64,000 bases of DNA from Acidovorax sp. T1 (GCF_002176815.1 NZ_CP021648.1:4011001-4075000), one strand, 5' to 3'; numbered from the stretch's first letter, positions 28,149 to 35,914 are shown. Translations and numbers: made by a program. Notes: generated by a model from the letters alone, not told the origin.

Positions 28149-29699
28149 CTCCATCGCACGCAGCCGCGTGTCGATGATGGACACCTCGATGTAGTCGGCG
28201 GCGCTGCTGCTTTTGCGCGCCAGGTCTTGCCCGGCCTTGAAGCGGTCCACCGCGGCGGCATAGTCGTAACGGGCGGCGTGCGATTCGGCTTCGGCGCGCA
28301 CGGCCCGCAGCGGCTGCCCCTGCGCCTGCCAGGCGCTCGCCAGCAGTTGCCACACCGTCGCATCGTGCGGGTGGGTGGCCACCCAGGTCTGCAGGGCGCC
28401 GGTTACCTCGGCGGGGCGGCCCACGCGCAGCAGGGCCTGGGTGCGCAGCACCAGCTCTGGTCGGCCGGAGCCCTGGGGCAAACGCTGCAGCGCGGCCTCG
28501 GGCAGGCCGGCAGCCAGCTCGATCTCGGCCGCCAGCCGCTGCGACTGGCGCTGGGCCGCCGCATCGCCCCGCACCACCTCGTCCAGCTTGGCCTGGGCCG
28601 TGCGTGCAGCCGCAAAATCCCGCAGCTGGTTGCTGGCCAGCGCGGCGGTGTACAGCGCCGCAGCGCGGCGCGCGGCGGGCTGGCTGGCAAAGCCGGTGCT
28701 CTGGGGCTCGGCAATCCACAGCCGCAGCGCATCCACCCCAGGGTTTGCCAGCACACGGGCCCGGGCCGCCACCATGGCGTGCTCCAGGCTGGGCGGCAGT
28801 GGTGGTGCCGCGCCGCCCGGCGGCAGCCGCGAGTGCATGTCGGCCATGCGCTGGGTGGTCAGCGGGTGGCTGCGCAAATAGGGCCACGAGCCGTTGTCGT
28901 TGAGGCGGTTGGCCTGCTGCAGCTTGTCAAACATGCTCACAAAGCCCTGGGGTGCAAACCCCGAGGGCTCCATCAGCCCGTAGCCGATGCGGTCGGCCTC
29001 GCGCTCCATGTCGCGCGAAAAATTGAGCTGGTTCTGGATGGCCACCGCCTGGCCGCCCACCATCATGGCCTGCGCGGCCCCAGGGTTCTTGCTGGCGGCC
29101 AGCGCGGCCAGCACCATGGCACCCACCAGCAGGGGCGTCTGGCGGCCTTGCTGCGCGATCAGGCGCGAGATATGGCGCTGGGTGACATGGCTCAGCTCGT
29201 GCGCCAGCACCGAGGCCAGCTCGTCGCGCGTGGCCACCACGCCGATCAGCCCCAGGTGCACGCCCAGGTAGCCACCGGGCAGCGCAAAGGCATTGACCGT
29301 GCGGTCGCGCCCCAGCAGCACCTCCCAGGCAAAGCGCTCATCGAGCTCGGGCGAGAGCTCGCCGCGCGCGCGTGCAGCCGCCAGCAGCGCCTGCCACAGC
29401 CCCTGCACATATTCCACCAGCACCGGGTCATCGATGTAATCGGGGTCGCGGTACAGCTCGCGGATGATGCGGTCGCCCAGGCGGCGCTCTTCGCCCGTGG
29501 TGAGGGCGCTGCCATCGCCCAGGGTGGGCAGGGCGGGCTGGGCCGCAACAGGCAGAGCGGCACCCGCGCCAACCGCTATCAATAAAGAAGCTATCAGCGC
29601 ACGCCCAGAAAGCGCTGGAGGCGAATTTTGATGAATTTTTTGTGCAGCCAAAGAGGCATCAGCCCAAGGCATTGCAGGGGTGCGTTTGCGGTTCCACAT
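28116..29699 (-). CDS. M48 family metalloprotease with TPR region (BepA-like)
   Basis: Periplasmic zinc protease of the BepA class, which degrades or assists misassembled outer-membrane proteins. ATG 29699 gives 527 residues. Zinc motif HELSHVTQRH and the downstream glutamate in MEREADRIGYGLM are intact, followed by an alpha-helical TPR-like half. The start is uncertain: the export signal LIASLLIAVGAGAALPVAAQ lies about 35 residues in, and the codons before it come from a hairpin repeat embedded in the gene (29573-29642). ATG codons nearer the signal are possible starts. Confidence 0.88.
   Translation of the reverse strand: MWNRKRTPAMPWADASLAAQKIHQNSPPALSGRALIASLLIAVGAGAALPVAAQPALPTLGDGSALTTGEERRLGDRIIRELYRDPDYIDDPVLVEYVQGLWQALLAAARARGELSPELDERFAWEVLLGRDRTVNAFALPGGYLGVHLGLIGVVATRDELASVLAHELSHVTQRHISRLIAQQGRQTPLLVGAMVLAALAASKNPGAAQAMMVGGQAVAIQNQLNFSRDMEREADRIGYGLMEPSGFAPQGFVSMFDKLQQANRLNDNGSWPYLRSHPLTTQRMADMHSRLPPGGAAPPLPPSLEHAMVAARARVLANPGVDALRLWIAEPQSTGFASQPAARRAAALYTAALASNQLRDFAAARTAQAKLDEVVRGDAAAQRQSQRLAAEIELAAGLPEAALQRLPQGSGRPELVLRTQALLRVGRPAEVTGALQTWVATHPHDATVWQLLASAWQAQGQPLRAVRAEAESHAARYDYAAAVDRFKAGQDLARKSSSAADYIEVSIIDTRLRAMELLLKEQAAER
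29573..29642. repeat. Hairpin repeat (TAGCGCTT family), copy 7, inside the M48 coding region
   Basis: GCTATCAATAAAGAAGCTAT, then CAGCGCACGCCCAGAAAGCG and GAGGCGAATTTTGATG match the repeat, but the sequence is read through as part of the signal-peptide region of the M48 protease. Confidence 0.7.
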
Positions 29700-29757
29700 G
29701 CACGTATGATGCCCCTTCGCCCAAATGTTTCCCACCGATTCACCTGGTTACCACGCC

Positions 29758-30243
29758 ATGTCCGCACTCACCCACTTTGACGCCCAGGGCCAGGCCCACA
29801 TGGTTGACGTGGCCGCCAAGGCCGCCACGCACCGCATCGCCATCGCCAGCGGCCGCATTGACATGCTGCCCGCCACCCTGGCCCTCATCGAAGCCGGCAC
29901 CGCCAAAAAAGGCGACGTGCTGGGCATCGCCCGCATCGCCGGCATCATGGCGGCCAAAAAAACGAGTGACCTGATTCCGCTGTGCCACCCGCTGGCACTG
30001 ACCCGCGTTGCTATTGAATTTGAAGCTGCCAGCGCACGCCAGCCGGGCGCTACAGGCATATTTTGTGCTGCAACCGTAGAAACCGTCGGCCCCACCGGCG
30101 TCGAGATGGAAGCCCTCACCGCCGTGCAAATTGCCCTGCTCACCATCTACGACATGTGCAAGGCCGTGGACCGCGGCATGTCCATCCACGACGTGCGCGT
30201 GGTGGAAAAGCACGGGGGCAAATCAGGGAGCTTGGTGGCGTGA
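29758..30243 (+). CDS. moaC: Cyclic pyranopterin monophosphate synthase
   Basis: MoaC converts the MoaA product to cyclic pyranopterin monophosphate, an early step of molybdenum cofactor synthesis. ATG 29758 gives 161 residues, family length. Core motifs are [36 protein letters not shown] and a final GGKSG. Between them the stretch [19 protein letters not shown] is encoded by an in-frame copy of the genomic hairpin repeat and is a few residues longer than in typical MoaC. It is divergent from the M48 protease and is the only molybdopterin gene here. Confidence 0.96.
   Translation: MSALTHFDAQGQAHMVDVAAKAATHRIAIASGRIDMLPATLALIEAGTAKKGDVLGIARIAGIMAAKKTSDLIPLCHPLALTRVAIEFEAASARQPGATGIFCAATVETVGPTGVEMEALTAVQIALLTIYDMCKAVDRGMSIHDVRVVEKHGGKSGSLVA
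30009..30066. repeat. Hairpin repeat (TAGCGCTT family), copy 8, inside moaC
   Basis: TGCTATTGAATTTGAAGCTG, CCAGCGCACGCCAGCCGGGC and GCTACAGGCATATTTTG follow the repeat consensus but lie in frame within moaC. Confidence 0.65.
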
Positions 30244-30308
30244 AATGCTGCCCGCCCAACTGCCTGCGCAACGACAATAGGCCACACCCCTTGCCTGGAG
30301 ATGCTGCC

Positions 30309-30923
30309 ATGACCGTCCCCGCCACCAAACCACAGTTCGATGCCCCGTCCTACCTCGCCTGGGAGGCCGAGCAGCCCGAAAAACACGAATACCTCGATGG
30401 CGAAGTGTTTGCCATGGCCGGAGCCTCCGAATCCCATGTCACCCTGGCCGGCAACCTGTTCATGGCCCTGCGCAACCACCTGCGGGGCAGCCCGTGCAGC
30501 GTCTTTATCTCGGACATGAAATTGCAGGTGGAGGCCGACAACGCCTTCTTCTACCCCGACGTCTTCGTTACCTGCGCCGAATCCGACCGCGCCCACAGCC
30601 ACTACAAGGCCGCGCCCAGCCTGGTGGTGGAAGTGCTCTCGCCCACCACATCGGCCTACGACCGGGGCGCCAAATTTGCCGCCTACCGCAAACTGCCCAG
30701 CCTGCGCGAATACGCGCTGGTGGACACGGAACGCCTGAGCATCGACCTGTTTCGCCGCGACGAAACCGGCCACTGGGTGCTGTACCCGTCTGAGGGCGGG
30801 GACACGGTGGAATTTGCCAGCGTGGGGCTGAACGTGGCGGTGGATCGGGTGTATGAGGACGTCAACATGGAGGAAAAAGAATCTCCGTTGAATGATGCTC
30901 AGACCTCAATATCAAGAAATTAA
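30309..30923 (+). CDS. Uma2 family endonuclease-like protein
   Basis: 204 residues from ATG 30309, with GGAG upstream. The PD-(D/E)XK-fold core of Uma2 (DUF820) is visible: PEKHEYLDGEVFAMAG, the FYPDVFV strand with the catalytic aspartate, and PSLVVEVLSPTTSAYDRGAK with Glu and Lys. These proteins are widespread in variable regions, and their role is unclear. The last codons run into the first copy of the AATTGGGGTCAGA-type repeat, so the natural C-terminus may have been replaced. Confidence 0.88.
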   Translation: MTVPATKPQFDAPSYLAWEAEQPEKHEYLDGEVFAMAGASESHVTLAGNLFMALRNHLRGSPCSVFISDMKLQVEADNAFFYPDVFVTCAESDRAHSHYKAAPSLVVEVLSPTTSAYDRGAKFAAYRKLPSLREYALVDTERLSIDLFRRDETGHWVLYPSEGGDTVEFASVGLNVAVDRVYEDVNMEEKESPLNDAQTSISRN

Positions 30924-30942
30924 TTAGAATCTGACCCCAATC
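30922..30942. repeat. GGGGTCAGA repeat, copy a
   Basis: AATTAGAATCTGACCCCAAT, minus orientation; overlaps the Uma2 stop. Confidence 0.8.
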
Positions 30943-30947
30943 TTTTC

Positions 30948-31046
30948 CTGCTGATACAGCGTGGCTGGCCGCAGAAACTCAGTTGCGCCCCGTTGATAAG
31001 GTGTTTGAGGCAATTAATAGGACTCTGACCCCCATTACGTTCTTTC
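30948..31046. repeat. 99-bp direct repeat, left copy
   Basis: Identical to 31889-31987 except for three bases. It begins CTGCTGATACAGCGTGGCTG and ends CCATTACGTTCTTTC, and contains a GGGGTCAGA-type repeat (b) at 31016-31036. A further partial motif TTGACCCCAATTG follows at 31047. With the right copy it brackets the ParDE pair. Confidence 0.9.
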
Positions 31047-31087
31047 TTGACCCCAATTGTTTCTTTGACTTGCTCGGCACAGGCCTG

Positions 31088-31381
31088 TCAAAAGACCACT
31101 CGCCGCACATCCTGGGCATGGTGCAAGACACGCAACACCGTGATGCCTTCATCGTCTGCCAGATAAAACAGGATATAGGGCGTTGAAGTAGGCCAACTGC
31201 GTACGCCATCAGCCAATTCTGGACGCGCTCGACCCATCAGCGGTTGAAGCAAAAGCGTATGGGTCTCTTCATCGATAGCATCCAACACGCGGTCGGCCGC
31301 TGGCTGGCTTTCCTCGGCAATATATAGCCAAGCCTCCAACAAATCGGTCTGCGCACTCTGTGCGAGCGTGACGCGAGCCAT
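31088..31381 (-). CDS. RelE/ParE family toxin
   Basis: 97 residues, the normal size for the RelE/ParE superfamily. The fold is indicated by LAQSAQTDLLEAWLYIAEES, the plasmid-type basic strand and the C-terminal ITVLRVLHHAQDVRRVVF. ParE members poison gyrase and RelE members cut mRNA; sequence alone favours ParE because of the antitoxin type. The start overlaps the antitoxin stop by one base (TGATG). Confidence 0.88.
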   Translation of the reverse strand: MARVTLAQSAQTDLLEAWLYIAEESQPAADRVLDAIDEETHTLLLQPLMGRARPELADGVRSWPTSTPYILFYLADDEGITVLRVLHHAQDVRRVVF

Positions 31382-31656
31382 CAGTCGGCGCCTGGTTTAG
31401 ACCGCAATACAGCCCGCCCCTGCGCCTTGATCGCCGTCATGTCCATTGCACTGACCCGACCGGCATGGACATCGGCCACACCCTGCGCGATGTCCGCTTT
31501 AAGCGAAGCAAAACTGGCGGCTTGTACGGCTTGATAGGTTTCAAACAGACGCAATGCCTCACGAATGACTTCACTCGCGGAGCCGTACATGCCAGAGGCA
31601 ACATGGTCTCGCACACGGTTTTCAAGCTCGGCGGGCAGTGAGATATTCAGCGACAT
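31381..31656 (-). CDS. ParD-type ribbon-helix-helix antitoxin
   Basis: 91 residues from ATG 31656. It begins MSLNISLPAELENRVRDHVA with the SASEVIREALRLFE helix, the classic ParD/CopG DNA-binding fold, followed by a longer acidic tail that would neutralise the toxin. It is upstream of and coupled to the toxin. The longer open frame upstream crosses repeat copies c and d and is not likely coding. Confidence 0.9.
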   Translation of the reverse strand: MSLNISLPAELENRVRDHVASGMYGSASEVIREALRLFETYQAVQAASFASLKADIAQGVADVHAGRVSAMDMTAIKAQGRAVLRSKPGAD

Positions 31657-31831
31657 GGTGAGAACCCTTGGTGTTGTCAATCTCTGCCATTTTATGCCAC
31701 GCCCACACAAACGACCGATGATCCTTGCGTGTGCGGACTTCACCCAAGTTCTCCGGCTTGCTGCGCTTTTACGCAACCACTGCTGCGGCACGGCCCTCGA
31801 AGACGCTCTCCATGGGCTGTGTCGCAGAATC

Positions 31832-31852
31832 AATTGGAATCTGACCCCAATT
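31832..31852. repeat. GGGGTCAGA repeat, copy c
   Basis: AATTGGAATCTGACCCCAAT plus T, an inverted structure with arms AATTGG and CCAATT. Confidence 0.85.
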
Positions 31853-31888
31853 GTTTCCTCAACCCATGGGAGGCCCCATGATCGACCA

Positions 31889-31987
31889 CTGCTGATACAG
31901 CGTGGCTGGCCGCAGAAACTCAGTTGCGCCCCGTCGATAAGGTGTTTGAGGCAATTAATGGGAATCTGACCCCCATTACGTTCTTTC
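31889..31987. repeat. 99-bp direct repeat, right copy
   Basis: Right partner of 30948-31046; contains GGGGTCAGA-type repeat d at 31955-31977. Its last bases supply part of the tfpZ stop codon. Confidence 0.9.
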
Positions 31988-32819
31988 AAAATCCATCCAC
32001 GTGCACATATCCTCGCACACGGGCGGTGATGGGGTCTAACAGCACCACCCAGTCAGTGGCACGGCGGCTAACCAGAGGAAGCCAACGCAAGGCAATGGGA
32101 TCAGTTGTTTCTTCGGACTCACGGTTATTAATTGCGCTGACTACAGCGGCATCGATTAGCGCAGTTTGGCTTGGGTGTTTGGAGTGTAATTCAGGCAAAG
32201 GGCGAGCAAGTTGCAACACCTGCGGCACACTCAAAGCGTAGTCTTGCCACCAACTAAGGCGTTGGCTGGGTTCCACTCCTTGCAGCGATGCACTAATGCT
32301 AGCTAATTTTTCCTCCCCAGTGCGTGGATGGCGAATGCCAACAGTGCGTAGGCGTGACAAGCTCCATGGATGCGCCCACGTAGGTAACTTAGAGGCCTCG
32401 GTTTCATCCAGGTCAGCAAAACTAACCACCCTAAATCGATCAACCTCGTGCACCAACGCCACAGGACGGGCATAACTCATTGTGTTGACGCCGTAGCCCA
32501 GCGCCAGTAATTGAATGGCAGCAATCAGTGCTAAGTCGCGATGCAATTCGGTGCGGGGTTTCGTCGGATTGAAGAGCACCAACGTAAGCAGTGGGCCACA
32601 AACCACATCGACACTGACAATCAACCAAAACAGCTTTTCACCACCTAATATTTCACGCAAGGGCGAAGGAAACCAAATGCCGAATATCAGCAAGCCCACC
32701 AACCCTGCCACGGCAACGGATAACAGCAGATGAATAGTTGCAGCGCGCAGCGCGTGGGCACTGCGCTGTTTTAGCGATGCGGAAATCACATATGGATGGG
32801 TAAACACGGGCAAACTCAA
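31986..32819 (-). CDS. tfpZ: TfpX/TfpZ family type IV pilin accessory protein
   Basis: 277 residues. An N-terminal membrane region with about four helices (IHLLLSVAVAGLVGLLIFGI, WLIVSVDVVCGPLLTLVLFN, a helix near 100) is followed by a soluble domain with HEVDRFRVVSFADLD, the layout of TfpX/TfpZ. Family knowledge: these proteins are encoded next to particular pilin alleles and are needed for their assembly. It follows pilA on the same strand beyond a hairpin. The stop codon falls at the edge of the 99-bp direct repeat. Confidence 0.9.
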   Translation of the reverse strand: MSLPVFTHPYVISASLKQRSAHALRAATIHLLLSVAVAGLVGLLIFGIWFPSPLREILGGEKLFWLIVSVDVVCGPLLTLVLFNPTKPRTELHRDLALIAAIQLLALGYGVNTMSYARPVALVHEVDRFRVVSFADLDETEASKLPTWAHPWSLSRLRTVGIRHPRTGEEKLASISASLQGVEPSQRLSWWQDYALSVPQVLQLARPLPELHSKHPSQTALIDAAVVSAINNRESEETTDPIALRWLPLVSRRATDWVVLLDPITARVRGYVHVDGF

Positions 32820-32858
32820 TTTCAGGGGAGACGGTTAAGCTACTACGAGCGCCAACAA

Positions 32859-32885
32859 CAACGCCCGCAAGGGCGGGCGTTTTTT
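32859..32885. terminator. Hairpin between pilA and tfpZ
   Basis: ACGCCCGCAAGGGCGGGCGT followed by TTTTT on the plus strand and by GTTGTTGTT on the minus strand. For the minus-strand pilA message it could cause partial termination and so lower expression of tfpZ. Confidence 0.6.
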
Positions 32886-32914
32886 AAGCCAAAGCGCTAT
32901 TTAGCGCCGCCAAG

Positions 32915-33457
32915 TTAACGGCATTCAGCTGGCGCATACTTGGAGAGCAACGTGGCACCATTAGTTGCACCAAGGATCGCCGCCTTGTCATCGGTGTAGC
33001 AAGTCCACACGATTGGGCCCACAGGCGGAGTGCCTGCAACCAACAGTGCTCCGTTAGACGATGGCCAAATTTGCAGCAAGTTGCTAGCAGCAGGAGCAAT
33101 AGCCGTCGAAAACGCAACGGCAATCATGCCATTGGCAGTGGTACCGGTAATGGTTGCGATGTTTTTCGTGGGAGCTGTCTGAACACAGGTGCCTGCGGCG
33201 GCACACAAAGTGGGCGCAGCAGCAGTGCCTGTAGTCATACCAGCAAACAGACCACCGGATGCATCAGCAACGGCATTAGCTGCATTGTCGGCAACGGTCG
33301 CCTTCAACGCACTACCCAAAATCAGGCCTTCAGAGACTTTAGCGCGGATTGTGTAGTCCTGATAAGCAGGCAAAGCCACAGCCGCCAAAATACCAATGAT
33401 CGCCACAACGATCATCAATTCGATCAGGGTAAAACCCTTTTGCAGATTACGCTTCAT
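32915..33457 (-). CDS. pilA: Type IV pilin (major pilin, PilA-like)
   Basis: 180 residues. A short leader MKRNLQKG is cut by prepilin peptidase before Phe9; the mature N-terminus [20 protein letters not shown] has the essential Glu5. The globular domain is low-complexity and variable, with a C-terminal disulfide loop from Cys in WTCYTDDK to the Cys in PAECR. Start ATG 33457 has AAGGAG upstream. A sigma54-type promoter precedes it. With tfpZ it forms a pilin/accessory pair set in the accessory island. Confidence 0.95.
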   Translation of the reverse strand: MKRNLQKGFTLIELMIVVAIIGILAAVALPAYQDYTIRAKVSEGLILGSALKATVADNAANAVADASGGLFAGMTTGTAAAPTLCAAAGTCVQTAPTKNIATITGTTANGMIAVAFSTAIAPAASNLLQIWPSSNGALLVAGTPPVGPIVWTCYTDDKAAILGATNGATLLSKYAPAECR

Positions 33458-33525
33458 AAAAACTCCTTGGAGGTCAATTGCAATTGAAAACCTGCAGAAG
33501 GATTCTCCAGGTTCGCAACAGCTGC

Positions 33526-33542
33526 AGCAGGTTCCGTGCCAG
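33526..33542 (-). promoter_or_regulatory. Sigma54 (-24/-12) promoter for pilA
   Basis: On the minus strand the sequence reads CTGGCACGGAACCTGCT, matching TGGCACG-N4-TTGC with one mismatch in the -12 element. It lies about 70 bases before the pilA ATG. Further upstream (about 33636-33663) are several TGTC/GACA motifs of the kind bound by PilR. Confidence 0.7.
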
Positions 33543-33683
33543 TGGGTGGGTGCAACAAGACGTTTCTGTCGCTTCTGGTTGTGGGGGCAATCGGCAGCGG
33601 GTTGTTGCTGCGGTGTCTTTGCGGCGGGTGTGGCTGACAATTTTGTCGTGACAGAAAGTGTCGCAAAGTGCGTTTTTGGAGGA

Positions 33684-33706
33684 GATTCGGGGTCAGATGC
33701 CAATTT
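33684..33706. repeat. GGGGTCAGA repeat, copy e
   Basis: GATTCGGGGTCAGATGCCAA then TTT, a diverged plus-orientation copy upstream of pilA. Confidence 0.65.
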
Positions 33707-33762
33707 TTGCTCCAATTGGCCTCAAGCCCTTATGCAGAAAGCGCTGGCAGCTATCAAAACAG
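33702..33762. repeat. Hairpin repeat (TAGCGCTT family), copy 9
   Basis: GGCCTCAAGCCCTTATGCAG, AAAGCGCTGGCAGCTATCAA and AACAGG; the common genomic repeat abutting the island repeat. Confidence 0.75.
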
Positions 33763-33785
33763 GTGCAACCTGCACCTCGAATCCT

Positions 33786-33948
33786 GCCCCGCCTGCAGCC
33801 AGAAAATGCCATGCGGCGCCCCGTTGCCGGGGGGTGTGATGGCATCGAAGCGGCGCACTTCTTTGCCGATCATCTCCGTCTCGGATGGCTTGGTGTGCGT
33901 GATGTCGATGGGACAGCGCTTGCCGGGGCTGAGTTGCGCCAGGGCGCG
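33786..33948 (-). pseudogene. 3' fragment of a metallo-beta-lactamase-fold gene
   Basis: About 160 bp are clearly homologous to the last 55 codons of the intact gene at 38870-39661 (shared translation includes ITHTKPSET and WLQAG), at roughly 80 percent identity by eye. No 5' part is present. Same orientation as the intact gene. It marks a past duplication or allele exchange at the island. Confidence 0.8.
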
Positions 33949-34022
33949 CGGTACAGAAAACGATGGGCGCCCACCTAGAACGCACCTTGGATGAACCCAT
34001 GGCGCGGCTCATGCCGCCGCCT

Positions 34023-34066
34023 CACAATTGCGCCACAATTGCGCCACAATTGCGCCACAATCGCGC
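34023..34066. repeat. Four 11-bp tandem repeats just before fic
   Basis: Three copies of CACAATTGCGC and one CACAATCGCGC run head to tail, ending one base before the fic ATG. The unit length is one helical turn and the TTGCGCCACAA phase is nearly palindromic, as expected of a cooperative operator. Confidence 0.8.
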
Positions 34067-34067
34067 C

Positions 34068-35465
34068 ATGGCACCCAAAATCGCGCCACTTACAGACCAT
34101 GCAAAGCCGGCTGATCTGCTGCGCAGCATTCAGAATGCCCCGGCCGGGTTAACGCTGGCGCAGTTGCTGGAGCGCCACCCCAGCGTGGCGCGCCGCACGG
34201 CACAGCGCTGGCTTGGCCAGTGGGCGGCCGATGGCAGCATCGTGGCGCAAGGCGCTGCGCGTGCGCGGCACTATCGCGCCGCAGCCATGCAAGGCGTGCC
34301 AGGCTTGGGCCCACATCCACGCTCAGGCCCAGACGGCTTCCCGGCCGCCATCCCGCTGTCGGCTGACAGCCTGGATGTTTTGGCTTACGTTGACCAGCCC
34401 CTGCAGGCGCGCAAGCCGGTGGGCTATCAGCGCGATTTTCTGCAGGCTTATCAGCCCAACCTGACTTGGTATCTGCCAGCACCACTGCGCCGCCAGTTAC
34501 ACCAGATGGGCCAAACCGCCGATGCACACGCGCCTGCGGGCACTTACAGCCGTGCTATCTTGAATCGGCTGTTGATTGATTTGTCTTGGGCGTCTAGCCA
34601 ACTGGAGGGCAACACGTATTCACGCCTGGATACGCGGGCGCTGATTGAGCATGGACAGGTGGCCGCTGGCAAGGCGGGCATCGAGACGCAGATGATCTTG
34701 AACCACAAATCGGCCATCGAGCTGCTGGTAGAGAACGCTGGCACTGCGCGCCTGGACCGCTACACGCTGATGAATTTGCATGCGGCACTGGCAGAAAACC
34801 TGCTGCCCAACCCGGCTGACGAGGGGCGTTTGCGCCAGCATGTGGTGGAGATTGGGCAAAGCGTGTTTCGCCCGCTGTCGGTGCCGCAGCAGCTCGATGA
34901 GGCGCTGAACGAACTGCTGGACAAGGCGGGGCAAATCAGCGACCCGTTTGAGCAGTCTTTTTTCATGCTGGTGCATGTGCCTTATCTGCAGCCTTTTGCG
35001 GATATCAACAAGCGCACCTCACGCCTGGCGGCCAACCTGCCGCTGTTTCGCGCCAATCTGTGCCCGCTCACTTTTGTGGATGTGCCCGAGCAGGCTTACA
35101 GCCGCGCCATTTTGGGCGTGTATGAGTTAACCCGGGTCGAGTTGCTGCGCGACGTGTTTGTCTGGGCCTATGAGCGCTCTACCCAGGAGTATCTGGCCAT
35201 CAAGCAAGACTTGGCCGAGCCAGACCCGACCCGGCTGGCCTACCGGGGTCTGATCAAGCAAACCATCCATGCGGTGGTGACGCACCTGGGCGGCGACGCA
35301 CTGGCCCTCATCGCGCAAGCCGTGGCCGCGCACGTGCCAGAAACCGAGCGGCCCGCAGTGCACGCGCTCATCGTGGAAGAACTGCGCCGCCTGCATGAAG
35401 GTGTGCTGGCGCGTTATGGGCTGCGGCCGTCGGAGTTTGCGGCGTGGCAGGCGGGTAAGGATTAA
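34068..35465 (+). CDS. Fic family protein with Gln in place of the catalytic His
   Basis: 465 residues. N-terminal helix-turn-helix-like region about 12-70 (LTLAQLLERHPSVARRTAQR). A class II inhibitory helix motif S-x3-E-G is at Ser176-Glu180-Gly181. The Fic core reads QPFADINKRTSR at 308-319, where AMPylating enzymes have HPFxxGNGRxxR: the catalytic histidine is Gln308 and the first glycine is Ile313. Either a different chemistry or loss of activity is implied. ATG 34068 is chosen because the reading upstream is the 11-bp tandem repeat. It is followed by a convergent VapBC pair. Confidence 0.88.
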   Translation: MAPKIAPLTDHAKPADLLRSIQNAPAGLTLAQLLERHPSVARRTAQRWLGQWAADGSIVAQGAARARHYRAAAMQGVPGLGPHPRSGPDGFPAAIPLSADSLDVLAYVDQPLQARKPVGYQRDFLQAYQPNLTWYLPAPLRRQLHQMGQTADAHAPAGTYSRAILNRLLIDLSWASSQLEGNTYSRLDTRALIEHGQVAAGKAGIETQMILNHKSAIELLVENAGTARLDRYTLMNLHAALAENLLPNPADEGRLRQHVVEIGQSVFRPLSVPQQLDEALNELLDKAGQISDPFEQSFFMLVHVPYLQPFADINKRTSRLAANLPLFRANLCPLTFVDVPEQAYSRAILGVYELTRVELLRDVFVWAYERSTQEYLAIKQDLAEPDPTRLAYRGLIKQTIHAVVTHLGGDALALIAQAVAAHVPETERPAVHALIVEELRRLHEGVLARYGLRPSEFAAWQAGKD

Positions 35466-35512
35466 ACCTATGGATCCGGCCCTGTGAAGTTTGACCCGCT
35501 CGCCCTGGGGGG

Positions 35513-35914
35513 CTATGACTGCTGCACCCAGTTTTCCAGCCGCAGGCCGGGCACCCGCTCGAACTCGCGTGTGTTGTGCGTGACCAGGGGCGCGTCCAGG
35601 CTGAGTGCGTGGGCGGCGATCATGGTGTCTAGGGCATCGATGGGTTGGCCTTGGCGCTCCAGGTTGGCGCGCAAGTCGCCATAAGCCCAGACCGCGTTGG
35701 TGTCGAAGGGCAGTATTTCCAGCGGCGCCAAAAACATCTCCAGTGCGGCCCTGTTGCGCGCCGAGCCGCTTTTGGCCACGCCGTAGGCCAGCTCTGCCGC
35801 CACCACGCTGCACAGGCCCACGTCGCCCAGGCGGTATTGGCGAAACCGCGCCAGCACTTCGGGTGGCCTGGCGTTGATGATGTAGATGCAAATGTTGGTG
35901 TCCAGCAGAATCAT
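35513..35914 (-). CDS. vapC: VapC-type PIN-domain toxin (pair 1)
   Basis: 133 residues from ATG 35914. PIN nuclease acidic residues are visible: Asp5 in LLDTNICIYII, Glu in VVAAELAYGV, Asp in DALDTMIAAHAL and Asn/Glu in THNTREFERV. VapC toxins cleave tRNA or rRNA. It overlaps its antitoxin by 4 bases (ATGA). Confidence 0.93.
   Translation of the reverse strand: MILLDTNICIYIINARPPEVLARFRQYRLGDVGLCSVVAAELAYGVAKSGSARNRAALEMFLAPLEILPFDTNAVWAYGDLRANLERQGQPIDALDTMIAAHALSLDAPLVTHNTREFERVPGLRLENWVQQS

Noticed and set aside
31657..31989. Extension of the ParD-type antitoxin to 202 residues
   Set aside because: The extra codons read through repeat copies c and d and have no antitoxin-like sequence.
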